A stretch of DNA of 64,000 bases from Novosphingobium kunmingense (GCF_002813245.1 NZ_PHUF01000003.1:248001-312000); one strand, 5' to 3'; shown: positions 25,814 to 34,693, counted from the stretch's first letter. Program-made: numbers and translations. Notes: generated from the letters alone by a model not told the origin.

Positions 25814-26092
25814 TTACATCTTCTTCGCGGCTTCTTCGGCAGCAGCAGCAGCATCGGCAGCAGCGTTCGAAGCGGCAGCAGCCGAATCGACGGCGGCGTC
25901 AGCGGCGCCCGAAGCGGCGACGGCGGTGTCGGCAGCGGCAGCAGCGGCGTCGGTGGCAGCGTCCGAAGCTTCGGCAGCGGCGTCGGTGGCGGCTTCCGAA
26001 GCGGCAGCAGCGGCGTCTTCAGCCTTTTCGCCCGAGCAGGCCGACAGGGCGAAGGCGGCGCCGGCGACGGCGGCGAGAACGATCTTGCGCAT
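25814..26092 (-). CDS. Alanine-rich lipoprotein of unknown function
   Basis: This 92-residue protein has a lipoprotein signal peptide with lipobox LSAC (Cys19). The mature part is about 60% alanine with regularly spaced Asp, Glu, Ser and Thr (units such as AASEAATDAAAEASDAATDA), predicting one long amphipathic helix or coiled coil. This resembles small envelope spacer lipoproteins in composition, but I do not recognise a family. AAGGAT precedes the ATG. The repetitive GCx codons look like internal duplication. It is transcribed alone and ends at a good terminator, which suggests high expression. Confidence 0.72.
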   Translation of the reverse strand: MRKIVLAAVAGAAFALSACSGEKAEDAAAAASEAATDAAAEASDAATDAAAAAADTAVAASGAADAAVDSAAAASNAAADAAAAAEEAAKKM

Positions 26093-26434
26093 GAATAGTA
26101 ATCCTTAGAACAGCGAGTGGACCACGCGCGGACGCCTCTTTCACAGGCCTGCTTTTTGCAGATTGCCTTGCGGCGAGTGCGACCGAACGGAAAGCCTACC
26201 TTATCGGTAGACTTCGCGCGGACAAATACTGGCGAACCGCGACCGATGCAAGCACAAGTCGCTGCGCCATCATGTCGATGCACAGTTTTCGGGATGCTGT
26301 CATCGGTAAGGGGAAATTGTGGCGACGGTATGACGCGGCTTTGGGACGGGCCGATTTCGGGGCGCGCAGATGGCTCAGCAAAATCGGGCTGTGACGGTTT
26401 ACCGGGGCGGGGCCAAGCTGCTAGGCCGCGTATC
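26093..26434. other. Divergent intergenic region between the lipoprotein gene and polA
   Basis: About 340 bases without a credible gene. The polA frame stays open through it, but the peptide (Arg/Cys/Gly-rich) is not PolA-like. Promoters for the two divergent genes must lie here. I see short repeats (TACC-TTATC-GGTA at about 26207-26219) but no confident promoter or operator. Confidence 0.4.
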
Positions 26435-29278
26435 ATGGAGCCCAAGCAGCATCTCTACCTGGTCGACGGGTCGGCCTACATCTTCCGCGCCTATCACCGC
26501 CTGCCACCACTGACCAATCCCGCCGGAACTCCGGTCGGCGCGGTCTATGGCTATACCACGATGCTGTGGAAGCTCGCCGACGATCTCAACAAGGCGGACG
26601 GTCCGACGCACCTTGCCGTCATCCTCGATGCCTCCAGCGTGTCGTTCCGCAATGAGATTTACGACCAGTACAAGGCCAATCGGCCGCCGCCGCCCGAAGA
26701 CCTGGTGCCGCAGTTTCCGCTGATCCGCGACGCGACCCGCGCCTTCAGTCTGCCCTGCATCGAGGAGCAGGGGCTCGAGGCCGACGATCTCATCGCCTCC
26801 TATGCCCGCGCCGCGACCGAGCGCGGCTGGGACGTGACGATCGTGAGTTCCGACAAGGACCTGATGCAGCTGGTGGGCAAGTGTTCGAAGGGCGGTGCGG
26901 GCTGCATCGACATGCTCGACACGATGAAGAACCAGCGCATCGATGTGGCCGAGGTGGAGGAAAAGTTCGGGGTTGCGCCCGAGCTCGTCGGCGACGTCCT
27001 GGCCCTGATGGGCGATGCGGTCGACAACGTTCCCGGCATCCGCGGGATCGGACCCAAGACCGCGACCAAGCTCATCCAGGAGCATGGCACGCTCGAAGGC
27101 GCGCTGGCGGCGGCTCCGTCGATGAAGCCGTCGAAGATGCGCGACAGCCTGATCGAGTTTGCCGACATGGCTCGCCTGTCGCGCGTGCTGGTCCAGCTCA
27201 AGGAAGACTGCCCGCTGCCCATGCCGCTCGACGACATGAAGCTCGACGCGATTCCGCCCGAGCCCTTGACCCACTTCCTGTCCGAACACGGCTTCACCAG
27301 CTTGCTGAAGCGGCTGGGCGACGGACGCGGCAGCCCGGACCGGCCGACCCAGCTCAACCCGGCCAAGCCGGTGACGGCAGGCGCCAAGGCCGCCCCGGCC
27401 GGCGGCCGCGCGCCCTTGCCCGAGCTGCCCGCAATCGATCGCTCGGCTTACGTCTGCGTGCAGGACGAAGCGGCGCTTGCGGCGTGGATCGACCGCGCCT
27501 TTGCCGCGCGGATGGTGGCGATCGACACCGAAACCAGCGCTCTCGACGCGATGCGCGCGGACCTTGCCGGGGTCAGCCTGGCGCTGGGGCCGAACGATGC
27601 CTGCTACATCCCGCTGGGCCACGGCGGCAGCGACATGTTTTCCGATCGCCCGGTTCAGGTCGACAAGGCGCGCGCGCTGGCGCTGCTGAGGCCGCTCCTC
27701 GAAAGCGACGCCGTGCTCAAGATCGGGCAGAACATCAAGTACGACATCAATGTCCTTGCGCGCCACGGCGTCAATGTGGCGCCAATCGACGACACCATGA
27801 TCATCAGCTTCGACATGGATGCCGGGCGCAGCGAGGACGGGATCGGCGGCGGCCACGGCATGGACGAACTGGCGATGCGCCACCTGGCGCACACCACTCT
27901 CACCTTCAAGGACATCTGCGGCACCGGCAAGAAGGCGATCCCCTTCGGCGAGGTGCCGCTCGACCGCGCGACCCAGTATGCGGCCGAGGATGCCGACGTC
28001 ACCTGGCGTCTGCACCGCGTCCTCAAACCGCGGCTTGCGGACGAGGGCGCAACCCGGGTCTACGAACGGGTCGATCGCCCCCTGATCCCCGTCGTCGCGC
28101 AGATGGAGCGCCACGGCATCATGGTCGATCGCGAGCGACTCGCCGGGCTCTCCTCCACCTTCGCCGACCAGATCGGCGCGCTCGAGGCCGAGATCCATGC
28201 GCTCGCCGGCTCGCCCTTCACCATCGGCAGCCCCAAGCAATTGGGCGACGTCCTGTTCGACAAGCTCGGTTACAAGGGCGGCAAGAAGGGCAAGACCGGG
28301 CAGTATTCGACCGACCAGTCGGTGCTCGAAGGGCTGGCCGCCGAAGGCGCGCCGATCGCCAACAAGGTCCTCGAATACCGCCAGCTCTCGAAGCTTCGCT
28401 CGACCTATACCGAGGCGCTGCAGGCGGCGATCAACCCTGCGACCGGCCGCGTCCACACCAGTTACAGCCTGGTCGGCGCACAAACGGGGCGCCTCTCCTC
28501 GACCGATCCCAACCTGCAGAACATCCCGATCCGCACCGAGATCGGCCGCCAGATCCGCGACTGCTTCGTAGCGGCGCCCGGCAACGTGCTGCTCGCCGCC
28601 GACTACAGCCAGATCGAGCTGCGGCTGGCCGCGCACATGGCCGACGTCCCCGCGCTGAAGGACGCCTTTGCGCAGGGCGAGGACATCCATGCCCGCACCG
28701 CGCAGGAAATGTTCGGGGAGGTCAACCGCGACACCCGCGGCCGCGCCAAGACGATCAATTTCGCGATTCTTTACGGCATCAGCCGCTGGGGTCTGGGCGG
28801 ACGTCTGGGCGTTCCGGCGGACGAGGCCCAGGCCATGATCGACCGCTACTTCGAACGCTTCCCCGGGATCCAGCGCTACATCCACGAAACGCTCGATCAG
28901 GTGCGCGAGCAAGGCTATTCGGAAACCCTGTTCGGCCGCAAGACCTGGTTCCCGCGGATCAAGTCGGGCCAGCAGGCCGAACGCCAGGGCAGCGAGCGCG
29001 CCGCGATCAACGCGCCGATCCAAGGCACCGCGGCCGATATCATCAAGCGCGCCATGGCCCGGATGATGCCGGCGCTCGACGCCGCCGGGCTCGGCCATGT
29101 GCGGATGCTGCTGCAGGTTCACGACGAACTGGTCTTCGAACTGCCAGAGGGCGACGTTGCCGCCGCCAGCGATGTCATCCGCGCCGTGATGGAAGGCGCC
29201 GCCGCCCCCGCCGTCGCGATGACCGTGCCGCTGGGGGTCGAAATCGGCTTCGGGCAGAGCTGGGGTGCCGCGCATTGA
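26435..29278 (+). CDS. polA: DNA polymerase I
   Basis: This 947-residue repair and Okazaki-fragment polymerase has three domains. The 5'-nuclease (residues 1-300) begins LYLVDGSAYIFRAYHRLP. The 3'-5' proofreading exonuclease (about 345-540) keeps its metal ligands in DTETSALDA, KIGQNIKYDINVL and YAAEDADV. The polymerase (about 590-947) carries motif A LLAADYSQIELRLAAHM, motif B KTINFAILYGISRWGLG and motif C LLQVHDELVFE. So proofreading is predicted to be active. The ATG at 26435 was chosen over an open frame beginning 318 bases upstream because family homology begins there. The stop codon overlaps the start of an MscS channel gene. Confidence 0.97.
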   Translation: MEPKQHLYLVDGSAYIFRAYHRLPPLTNPAGTPVGAVYGYTTMLWKLADDLNKADGPTHLAVILDASSVSFRNEIYDQYKANRPPPPEDLVPQFPLIRDATRAFSLPCIEEQGLEADDLIASYARAATERGWDVTIVSSDKDLMQLVGKCSKGGAGCIDMLDTMKNQRIDVAEVEEKFGVAPELVGDVLALMGDAVDNVPGIRGIGPKTATKLIQEHGTLEGALAAAPSMKPSKMRDSLIEFADMARLSRVLVQLKEDCPLPMPLDDMKLDAIPPEPLTHFLSEHGFTSLLKRLGDGRGSPDRPTQLNPAKPVTAGAKAAPAGGRAPLPELPAIDRSAYVCVQDEAALAAWIDRAFAARMVAIDTETSALDAMRADLAGVSLALGPNDACYIPLGHGGSDMFSDRPVQVDKARALALLRPLLESDAVLKIGQNIKYDINVLARHGVNVAPIDDTMIISFDMDAGRSEDGIGGGHGMDELAMRHLAHTTLTFKDICGTGKKAIPFGEVPLDRATQYAAEDADVTWRLHRVLKPRLADEGATRVYERVDRPLIPVVAQMERHGIMVDRERLAGLSSTFADQIGALEAEIHALAGSPFTIGSPKQLGDVLFDKLGYKGGKKGKTGQYSTDQSVLEGLAAEGAPIANKVLEYRQLSKLRSTYTEALQAAINPATGRVHTSYSLVGAQTGRLSSTDPNLQNIPIRTEIGRQIRDCFVAAPGNVLLAADYSQIELRLAAHMADVPALKDAFAQGEDIHARTAQEMFGEVNRDTRGRAKTINFAILYGISRWGLGGRLGVPADEAQAMIDRYFERFPGIQRYIHETLDQVREQGYSETLFGRKTWFPRIKSGQQAERQGSERAAINAPIQGTAADIIKRAMARMMPALDAAGLGHVRMLLQVHDELVFELPEGDVAAASDVIRAVMEGAAAPAVAMTVPLGVEIGFGQSWGAAH

Positions 29279-30342
29279 GTTCTGCGCTTCTCACCCGACT
29301 ACCCGGCGGTTCCCTGTCGGCCGAAACGGTCGTCGGCTGGTCGGCGCAGCTGACCAAGGCGGCAATTGTCGGCGGCATCGCGGTGGCGGTCGCCATGGCC
29401 CTGCACCTCGTGCTTTTTGCAGGGCTGAACCGCGCCGCGCGGCTTTCGGCATCGCAGGGCGACGATCTGGTCATCAAGGAAATCGCCACTCCGATCCGCT
29501 GGGCGATGATCGCCATCGGCCTGGCCCTGGCCGCCGAAAATGACGCGCTGATCGCCCGGATCTGGGGCGAGCTGGCGCGCTTCATCCAGCCTGCCCTGTT
29601 CGGCTGGGTCGTGCTTGCCCTGGTCAGGGGTTTCGCCGCCGCGATGGAGGCCAGGACCGAGGCCGATCCCGACGAACTGGCCGCCCGCAGCCGCCGCACG
29701 CGCATTGCGATCCTGTCGCGCACGGCGGCCTTCCTGATCGTCTTCGTGACCGTGGCGCTGGTGCTGTTCGGAATTCCGGCGGTGCGCAATGTCGGCACCA
29801 CGCTGCTGGCTTCGGCTGGCGTCGCCACCCTGGCGATAGGCGCCGCCGCGCAGCCGGCGCTGAAGTCGCTGATCGCAGGGACGCAGATCGCGCTGACCGA
29901 ACCGATCCGGATCGGCGATTTCGTGGTCGTCGAGGGGGAAAGCGGCCGGGTCGAAGACATCCGTCTCAGCTACGTGGTCATCCGCACCAACGACGAGCGG
30001 CGCCTGATCGTGCCGACCGCGAAGTTCCTCGACGCCAGCTTCCAGAACTGGACTCGCGCCGGCGGCGGGATCACCGGATCGGTGGTGATGCCGGTCAAGC
30101 CCGGATTTCCCATCGCGCCCTTGCGCGAGGCTTACGAAGGACTGCTTGCTGCCAACGCCGATTGGGACAAGCGCACCGGTGCCTTGCAGGTCAGCGAAGC
30201 TCAGGTCGGCTCGATCGAACTGAAGCTGGTGATGAGCGCGGCTGGGCCGACCGCGCTCGGCCGCCTCCGCCCGGCCATGCGCGAAGCCATGCTCGAATGG
30301 CTGCGCGAGAACATGCCCGACGCGCTCTGCGACGAGGTGTGA
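29275..30342 (+). CDS. MscS family small-conductance mechanosensitive channel
   Basis: This 355-residue membrane protein reads from a TTG at 29275 that overlaps the polA stop (TTGA). No ATG exists in frame until about 40 codons further on, inside the first helix. Three or more hydrophobic segments (about residues 22-45, 65-110 and 140-165) are followed by the pore helix (TLLASAGVATLAIGAAAQPA). The MscS beta domain follows (RIGDFVVVEGESGRVEDIRL, then VPTAKFLDASFQNWT). Such channels open under membrane tension and release solutes after osmotic downshock. Translation is coupled to polA. Confidence 0.88.
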   Translation: MSSALLTRLPGGSLSAETVVGWSAQLTKAAIVGGIAVAVAMALHLVLFAGLNRAARLSASQGDDLVIKEIATPIRWAMIAIGLALAAENDALIARIWGELARFIQPALFGWVVLALVRGFAAAMEARTEADPDELAARSRRTRIAILSRTAAFLIVFVTVALVLFGIPAVRNVGTTLLASAGVATLAIGAAAQPALKSLIAGTQIALTEPIRIGDFVVVEGESGRVEDIRLSYVVIRTNDERRLIVPTAKFLDASFQNWTRAGGGITGSVVMPVKPGFPIAPLREAYEGLLAANADWDKRTGALQVSEAQVGSIELKLVMSAAGPTALGRLRPAMREAMLEWLRENMPDALCDEV

Positions 30343-30368
30343 CCCGCTCCCCGATCGGGGAACGGGTC
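30341..30368. terminator. Palindrome between convergent mscS-like and CDC48 genes
   Basis: GACCCGCTCCCC (30341-30352) mirrors GGGGAACGGGTC (30357-30368) around GATC with one mismatched pair. It overlaps the stop codons of both convergent genes. There is no T run, so it is a weak or Rho-assisted terminator at best. Confidence 0.5.
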
Positions 30369-32679
30369 AGCCGTGCTTCTTGTCGCGGGTCGATTCGACC
30401 ATGCCCGGGGCCAGGAACCCGATCTGCTGGGCGGTGACCTCGGCCGCGCGCTTCTTCAGTTCGCCCTTCATCTTGAGGTAATCGGCTTCCATCTCGACCG
30501 AGACGGTTGCGCGCGATGCCTTCAGCGCTTCGGCGAAGTCCTCGGCGGTGACGGATTTGGCTAACGGGCTGCGACGAATGGCGTTCATGCCGGCGCGGCG
30601 CACCACATCCTCCAGATCGGCGCCGGTGAAGCGTTCGGCCTTGGCGGCGATTTCGGTCAGATCGACTTCCTTGGCCAGCGGCATCTTGCCGGTGTGGATC
30701 TTGAGGATTTGTTCGCGCCCCTTGGCATCGGGCGTTCCGACATAGATCAACTCGTCAAGGCGACCCGGCCGCAGCAGTGCCGGATCGACCAGGCCGGGGC
30801 GGTTGGTCGCACCGATCAGGACCACGCTCGACAGTTCCTCCATGCCGTCCATTTCGGCCAGGATGGTATTGACCACCCGCGCGGTCACCTGCGGTTCGTT
30901 GCCGCTCGACCCGCGTGCCGGGACGAGGCTGTCGATCTCGTCGATGAAGATCACGCACGGCGCGACCTGGCGGGCGCGCTGGAACAGTCGGGCGATCTGC
31001 TGTTCGCTTTCGCCGTACCACTTGCTGAGCAGGTCCGACGACTTGATCGCGATGAAGTTCGCCTCGCTTTCCTTGGCAACCGCCTTGGCCAGCAGGGTCT
31101 TGCCGGTGCCGGGAGGACCATAGAGCAGGAAGCCCTTGGCCGGGCGGATGCCGAGACGGCGGAACGCTTCGGGATTCCTGAGCGGAAGTTCCACCCCTTC
31201 CTTCAGCAGGTCCTGCGCCTCGTCCGCGCCGCCGATGTCGGCCCAGCCCACGTTGGGGACCTGGACCATGACCTCACGCATTGCCGAAGGCTGAACGCGC
31301 TTCAGCGCGCTGAGGAAATCGTCGCGGGTGACGTTGAGCTTCTCCAGCACCTCGACCGGGATGGTCTGCGCCTCGAGGTCGAGTTCGGGCATGATGCGGC
31401 GCACCGCGTCCATCGCGGCCTCGCGCGCCAGTGCACCAAGGTCTGCGCCAACGAAGCCGTGGGTCGTGCGGGCTAGCTCGTCGAGGTCGACCCCTTCGGC
31501 CAGCGGCATGCCGCGGGTGTGGATGCCGAGTATCTCTCGCCGGCCCTTCTGGTCGGGCACCCCGACCACGATCTCGCGGTCGAATCGGCCCGGGCGGCGC
31601 AGTGCCTCGTCGATGGCGTCGGGGCGGTTGGTTGCGGCGATGACGACGATGTTGGACCGCGAATGCAACCCGTCCATCAGCGTGAGAAGCTGCGCGACAA
31701 GGCGCTTCTCTGCCTCGCCCGGCGTACCCGAGCGCTTGGGCGCGATCGAATCGATCTCGTCGATGAAGACGATCGAGGGACTGGCCTTTTCCGCTTCCTC
31801 GAAAACCTCGCGCAGGCGCCGCTCGCTCTCGCCATAGGCGCTGCCCATGATCTCGGGGCCGTTGATTGTGAAGAAGCTGGCTTCGCTTTCGTTGGCGACG
31901 GCGCGGGCCAGGCGCGTCTTGCCGGTTCCCGGCGGGCCATGCAGCAGAACGCCCTTGGGCGGATCGACGCCAAGGCGCGTGAACAGTTCGGGATAGCGCA
32001 GCGGCAATTCGACCATCTCGCGCAGCTGGCGGATGGTGTCGCCCATGCCGCCGACGTCGTCATAGTTGACGTCGCCGCGGCTGCCGCGGGCTTCCTCGAA
32101 TTCCTCGCGCAGTTCGACTTCGGTGTTCTCGTCGATGTGGACAATGCCCTTGGGCACGGTTGAAACGACAGTGAGACGAATCTGGGTCAGGGCAAAGGCC
32201 GGCGCGTTGAACATGCGCTGGACCTGCGGCGGCATGTCGCGGATCTGGGTCTGGCCGGTCGTCGCGACGAGATCGCCGGCGACCAGCGGCCGCAGGAAGA
32301 AGTTGCGCTTGAGCGCCTGACCGGGCCCCTGAAGCCGCATCTCGCGCTGGGCAGGGGCGAAGATAACGCGCTGGGCCGGCCGCGATTCGGCCTTCTCGAC
32401 ATGGACATGATCGCCCGAGCCGACCTCGGCATTGGCGCGTTGCAGGCCGTCGAGGCGAATAACGTCGAGGCCTTCGTCCTCGGCATAGGCGAGCACGACG
32501 CGAGCCGCCGTGCTGCGCTTGCCGACGATCTGGACCACGTCGCCTTCGGTCACGCCCAGTGCGGCCAGCGCCTTCTTGGGCATGCGGGCAATGCCTTGCC
32601 CGCTTTCTTCCTGGCGGGCGGCGGCAACCTGCAGCTTTACTGCCTTGTCCAGAACGGCGGCGTCTTCACCCTCGGCCAT
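30367..32679 (-). CDS. CDC48/p97-type double AAA+ ATPase
   Basis: This 770-residue protein has the full CDC48 layout: an N domain (residues 1-195, double-psi barrel type, GDVVQIVGKRSTAARVVLAY), then D1 and D2 ATPase rings. D1 has Walker A GPPGTGKTR (248-256), Walker B IVFIDEID (303-310) and an arginine finger in RRPGRFD. D2 has Walker A GPPGTGKTL (521-529), Walker B VIFIDEID and pore-loop KWYGESE. CDC48 hexamers unfold proteins; archaeal and eukaryotic forms feed the proteasome. Bacterial copies exist but are scattered. The C-terminus (RDKKHG) lacks a clear proteasome-docking HbYX tail. It is a single gene with its own leader. Confidence 0.93.
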   Translation of the reverse strand: MAEGEDAAVLDKAVKLQVAAARQEESGQGIARMPKKALAALGVTEGDVVQIVGKRSTAARVVLAYAEDEGLDVIRLDGLQRANAEVGSGDHVHVEKAESRPAQRVIFAPAQREMRLQGPGQALKRNFFLRPLVAGDLVATTGQTQIRDMPPQVQRMFNAPAFALTQIRLTVVSTVPKGIVHIDENTEVELREEFEEARGSRGDVNYDDVGGMGDTIRQLREMVELPLRYPELFTRLGVDPPKGVLLHGPPGTGKTRLARAVANESEASFFTINGPEIMGSAYGESERRLREVFEEAEKASPSIVFIDEIDSIAPKRSGTPGEAEKRLVAQLLTLMDGLHSRSNIVVIAATNRPDAIDEALRRPGRFDREIVVGVPDQKGRREILGIHTRGMPLAEGVDLDELARTTHGFVGADLGALAREAAMDAVRRIMPELDLEAQTIPVEVLEKLNVTRDDFLSALKRVQPSAMREVMVQVPNVGWADIGGADEAQDLLKEGVELPLRNPEAFRRLGIRPAKGFLLYGPPGTGKTLLAKAVAKESEANFIAIKSSDLLSKWYGESEQQIARLFQRARQVAPCVIFIDEIDSLVPARGSSGNEPQVTARVVNTILAEMDGMEELSSVVLIGATNRPGLVDPALLRPGRLDELIYVGTPDAKGREQILKIHTGKMPLAKEVDLTEIAAKAERFTGADLEDVVRRAGMNAIRRSPLAKSVTAEDFAEALKASRATVSVEMEADYLKMKGELKKRAAEVTAQQIGFLAPGMVESTRDKKHG

Positions 32680-33107
32680 GCGGTAAGTATCCTGTTCCTT
32701 GCGGGAGGGTGCGCCTCCCCCGATAGGGTCAAGCTAGGAACGGCAACGGCCCATTTCAAACCGCCTCTGCCCCGAAACCCTGTTTCCGGCATAAACGCCG
32801 GTCGCGCAAAGTCGTTGCATGGCGGGCGGCCGCAACGAAGCAAAAAAAGACCCGGACGAAACCGCCCGGGTCATCGAAGTTTTTGGGAGAGGATGCCTGA
32901 AAGGCAGGCTCTAGTTGGGATAGGGGTCGATTTTGTGCAAGTGCGAAAAGATCACCTCTTGTTGCGTTTTACGCAACTAGACTGATTTTTCAGCACGATT
33001 GGCGCCCAGGGCCGGGTGTAGAGCAACTGTGATCGTTATCACCGACCGAAGGTTTCAAACTCTCCGCTTCCTGTTGTGCAATGCAGCGTAGTTTCTTCGA
33101 GAGCGGT
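32680..33107. other. Intergenic region carrying a small RNA candidate
   Basis: About 430 bases with no protein gene. It holds the CDC48 leader, the candidate small RNA at 32842-32908 and, further upstream, a perfect GTTGCGT-TTT-ACGCAAC palindrome (32961-32977) and a CTGA/TCAG repeat. The AT content rises towards 32990. Confidence 0.5.
32842..32908 (-). ncRNA. Candidate trans-acting small RNA with Rho-independent terminator
   Basis: On the minus strand, about 67 bases contain a GCCTG-CCTTT-CAGGC stem-loop. A single-stranded stretch follows with the anti-Shine-Dalgarno-like ATCCTCTCCCAAAAAC. Then comes a ten-pair terminator stem (GACCCGGGCG with a GTTT loop) followed by seven T residues. TTGCAC (32935-32940) with a weak CAACTA (32912-32917) 17 bases on could be its promoter. 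The two-hairpin design with a C-rich loop between recalls the suhB/MmgR (alpha-r8) family of alphaproteobacterial RNAs, but I state that from memory and with low certainty. The alternative is a terminator for uspA read-through. Confidence 0.55.
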
Positions 33108-33893
33108 TTAGTGGGCGATCAGCAGGGGCAAAGCCGGAGCGTCGCGCAGGAAATACCGGGTCACGCCGCCAAACAGGAATTCGGTCAGCCTGGCGTGGCC
33201 GAACGCCCCCAGTACGAACAGTTGCGCGCCCAGCCGCTTGACTTCGCCAGCCAGGGTCTGCTCGACCGAGGCGCCGCGCGCGACTTCGACGAGGTCGGCC
33301 TTGATGCCGTGCCGCGCCAGATAGCGAAGCGCCTCGGTCGCCGGGAAAGCGTCCGGCCCGTCGCTCGTCACGGTGATGACGCTGACGGACGGGCAGCCGC
33401 GCAGCAGGGGCACCGCGCCGCGCAGGGCCGCCGCCGCCGGATCGCCGCCATCCCAGGCGATCGCTGCCGCTTGCAGCGGCAGGGCCAGCCGCACCGATTC
33501 GGGCATGATCAGCACCGGCACCCGTGTTTCCAGCGCAAGATTGCCGCACAGTGCGGCGTCGCGGGGCATAACCACCAGATCCGACAGGCGAGCCGCATCG
33601 GCCAGAGCCGCCAATGGTTCGGCCTCGTATTGGGCGACATCGAACGGCACGTCGTCGCTGAGCAGCCGTCCTTCGAAGGCAGCGGCCAGTTCGTCGTCGG
33701 CGGAAAGCGCCGCATCGAGCGCCTCGCGCGCAACGTAACTGCCGCCATAGGGATCGACCGACACGTATTTGTGGATCGGCGTGTCGATCAGAAGCGTCAG
33801 GTGGCCGTCGGTGAAGCGTGCAATCGCCATGGCGGTGTCGAGGCGAGCTGACATTCCGGCATCGCGGCCGGCCTGAACCAGGATGGAACGCAT
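33108..33893 (-). CDS. Universal stress protein with two UspA domains
   Basis: This 261-residue protein has two tandem UspA-like halves: residues 1-135 (ending RVPVLIMPES) and 140-261 (with FVLGAFGHARLTEFLFGGVT, the nucleotide-binding G-x2-G-x9-G/S-type loop). Tandem UspA proteins bind ATP or other ligands and are induced by stress or growth arrest. Two in-frame ATGs lie 6 bases apart. AAAGGAG (33901-33907) lies only 1 base before the first but 7 before the second, so the second (33893) is taken as the start. It is divergent from the HAD gene. Confidence 0.88.
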   Translation of the reverse strand: MRSILVQAGRDAGMSARLDTAMAIARFTDGHLTLLIDTPIHKYVSVDPYGGSYVAREALDAALSADDELAAAFEGRLLSDDVPFDVAQYEAEPLAALADAARLSDLVVMPRDAALCGNLALETRVPVLIMPESVRLALPLQAAAIAWDGGDPAAAALRGAVPLLRGCPSVSVITVTSDGPDAFPATEALRYLARHGIKADLVEVARGASVEQTLAGEVKRLGAQLFVLGAFGHARLTEFLFGGVTRYFLRDAPALPLLIAH

Positions 33894-34036
33894 GATCATT
33901 CTCCTTTGCCCTGACCTTAGACCTGCACCCGGCAGCGTCCATGATCGAGATCAAAGAGTCGCGCGGGGGCGCTTGCCCCGATGCACGGCTTCGTCCACGG
34001 AACGGGAAAGACACAGACAGAGGATGCAGCATCCCC

Positions 34037-34693
34037 ATGACCGAGCGCCGTTTCGATGCCGTGATTTTCGACTTCGGCGGGGTGATTACCGCATCGCCGT
34101 TCGAGGCGTTCAACCGGCTCGAGGAACAGCGCGGCCTGCCCCGCGATTTCGTCCGCAGGGTCAACGCGACCAATCCCGACAGCAACGCCTGGGCGCAGTT
34201 CGAACGCGCGGCGATCGAGCCGGCGCAGTTCGATGAGCTGTTCGCCGCCGAAGCCGCCGCGCTGGGCCACGCGCTGGACGGGGCATCGGTGCTGGCCGTG
34301 CTGTCGGGATCGATTCGCCCGGCCATGGTCACCGCGCTCGACCAGCTCAGGGACGCAGGGTATCGCCTGGCCTGCATCACCAACAACGTCCCGGCCGGCC
34401 ATGGTGCGGGCATGGCGCGTTCGAGCGACCGGACAGATGCCTACGAGCAGGTCTTCGCCCGGTTCGAGCACGTTATCGAAAGTTCCAAGGCCGGCGTGCG
34501 CAAGCCCGATCCGCGGATATACCTGATGATGTGCGAGGCGCTTGGGTTGGAACCGGGGGCCTGCGTCTACCTCGACGACCTGGGGATCAACTGCAAGCCG
34601 GCGGCGCAGCTCGGCATGCACGCGATCAAGGTGACCAGCGGTGAACAGGCGCTGGCCGACCTGTCGCGGGCGGTGGGGCTCGACCTCGGCTGA
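34037..34693 (+). CDS. HAD superfamily hydrolase, ACAD10 N-terminal/epoxide-hydrolase phosphatase type
   Basis: This 218-residue HAD hydrolase begins MTERRFDAVIFDFGGVI. The catalytic strand reads FDFGGVI: the nucleophile Asp is kept and the second motif Asp is replaced by Gly, as in the epoxide-hydrolase N-terminal branch. Motif II is CITNN, motif III has the Lys in SSKAGVRKPDPRIY, and motif IV is CVYLDDLGINCKPA. This subfamily includes the N-terminal phosphatase-like domain of ACAD10. The kinase and acyl-CoA dehydrogenase parts of that protein are encoded about 9 kb away in this window. The ATG at 34037 is preferred over an upstream in-frame one with no family similarity. It abuts the convergent LysR gene with no gap. 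Confidence 0.85.
   Translation: MTERRFDAVIFDFGGVITASPFEAFNRLEEQRGLPRDFVRRVNATNPDSNAWAQFERAAIEPAQFDELFAAEAAALGHALDGASVLAVLSGSIRPAMVTALDQLRDAGYRLACITNNVPAGHGAGMARSSDRTDAYEQVFARFEHVIESSKAGVRKPDPRIYLMMCEALGLEPGACVYLDDLGINCKPAAQLGMHAIKVTSGEQALADLSRAVGLDLG

Noticed and set aside
25820..26060. Tandem DNA repeat or CRISPR-like array suggested by repeated GCAGC/GGCGGC units
   Set aside because: It is the coding sequence of the alanine-rich lipoprotein; units are irregular, there are no spacers, and the reading frame is kept.
26399..29275. Minus-strand frame of 958 codons opposite polA
   Set aside because: Complement of the strongly supported polA gene with no recognisable domain.
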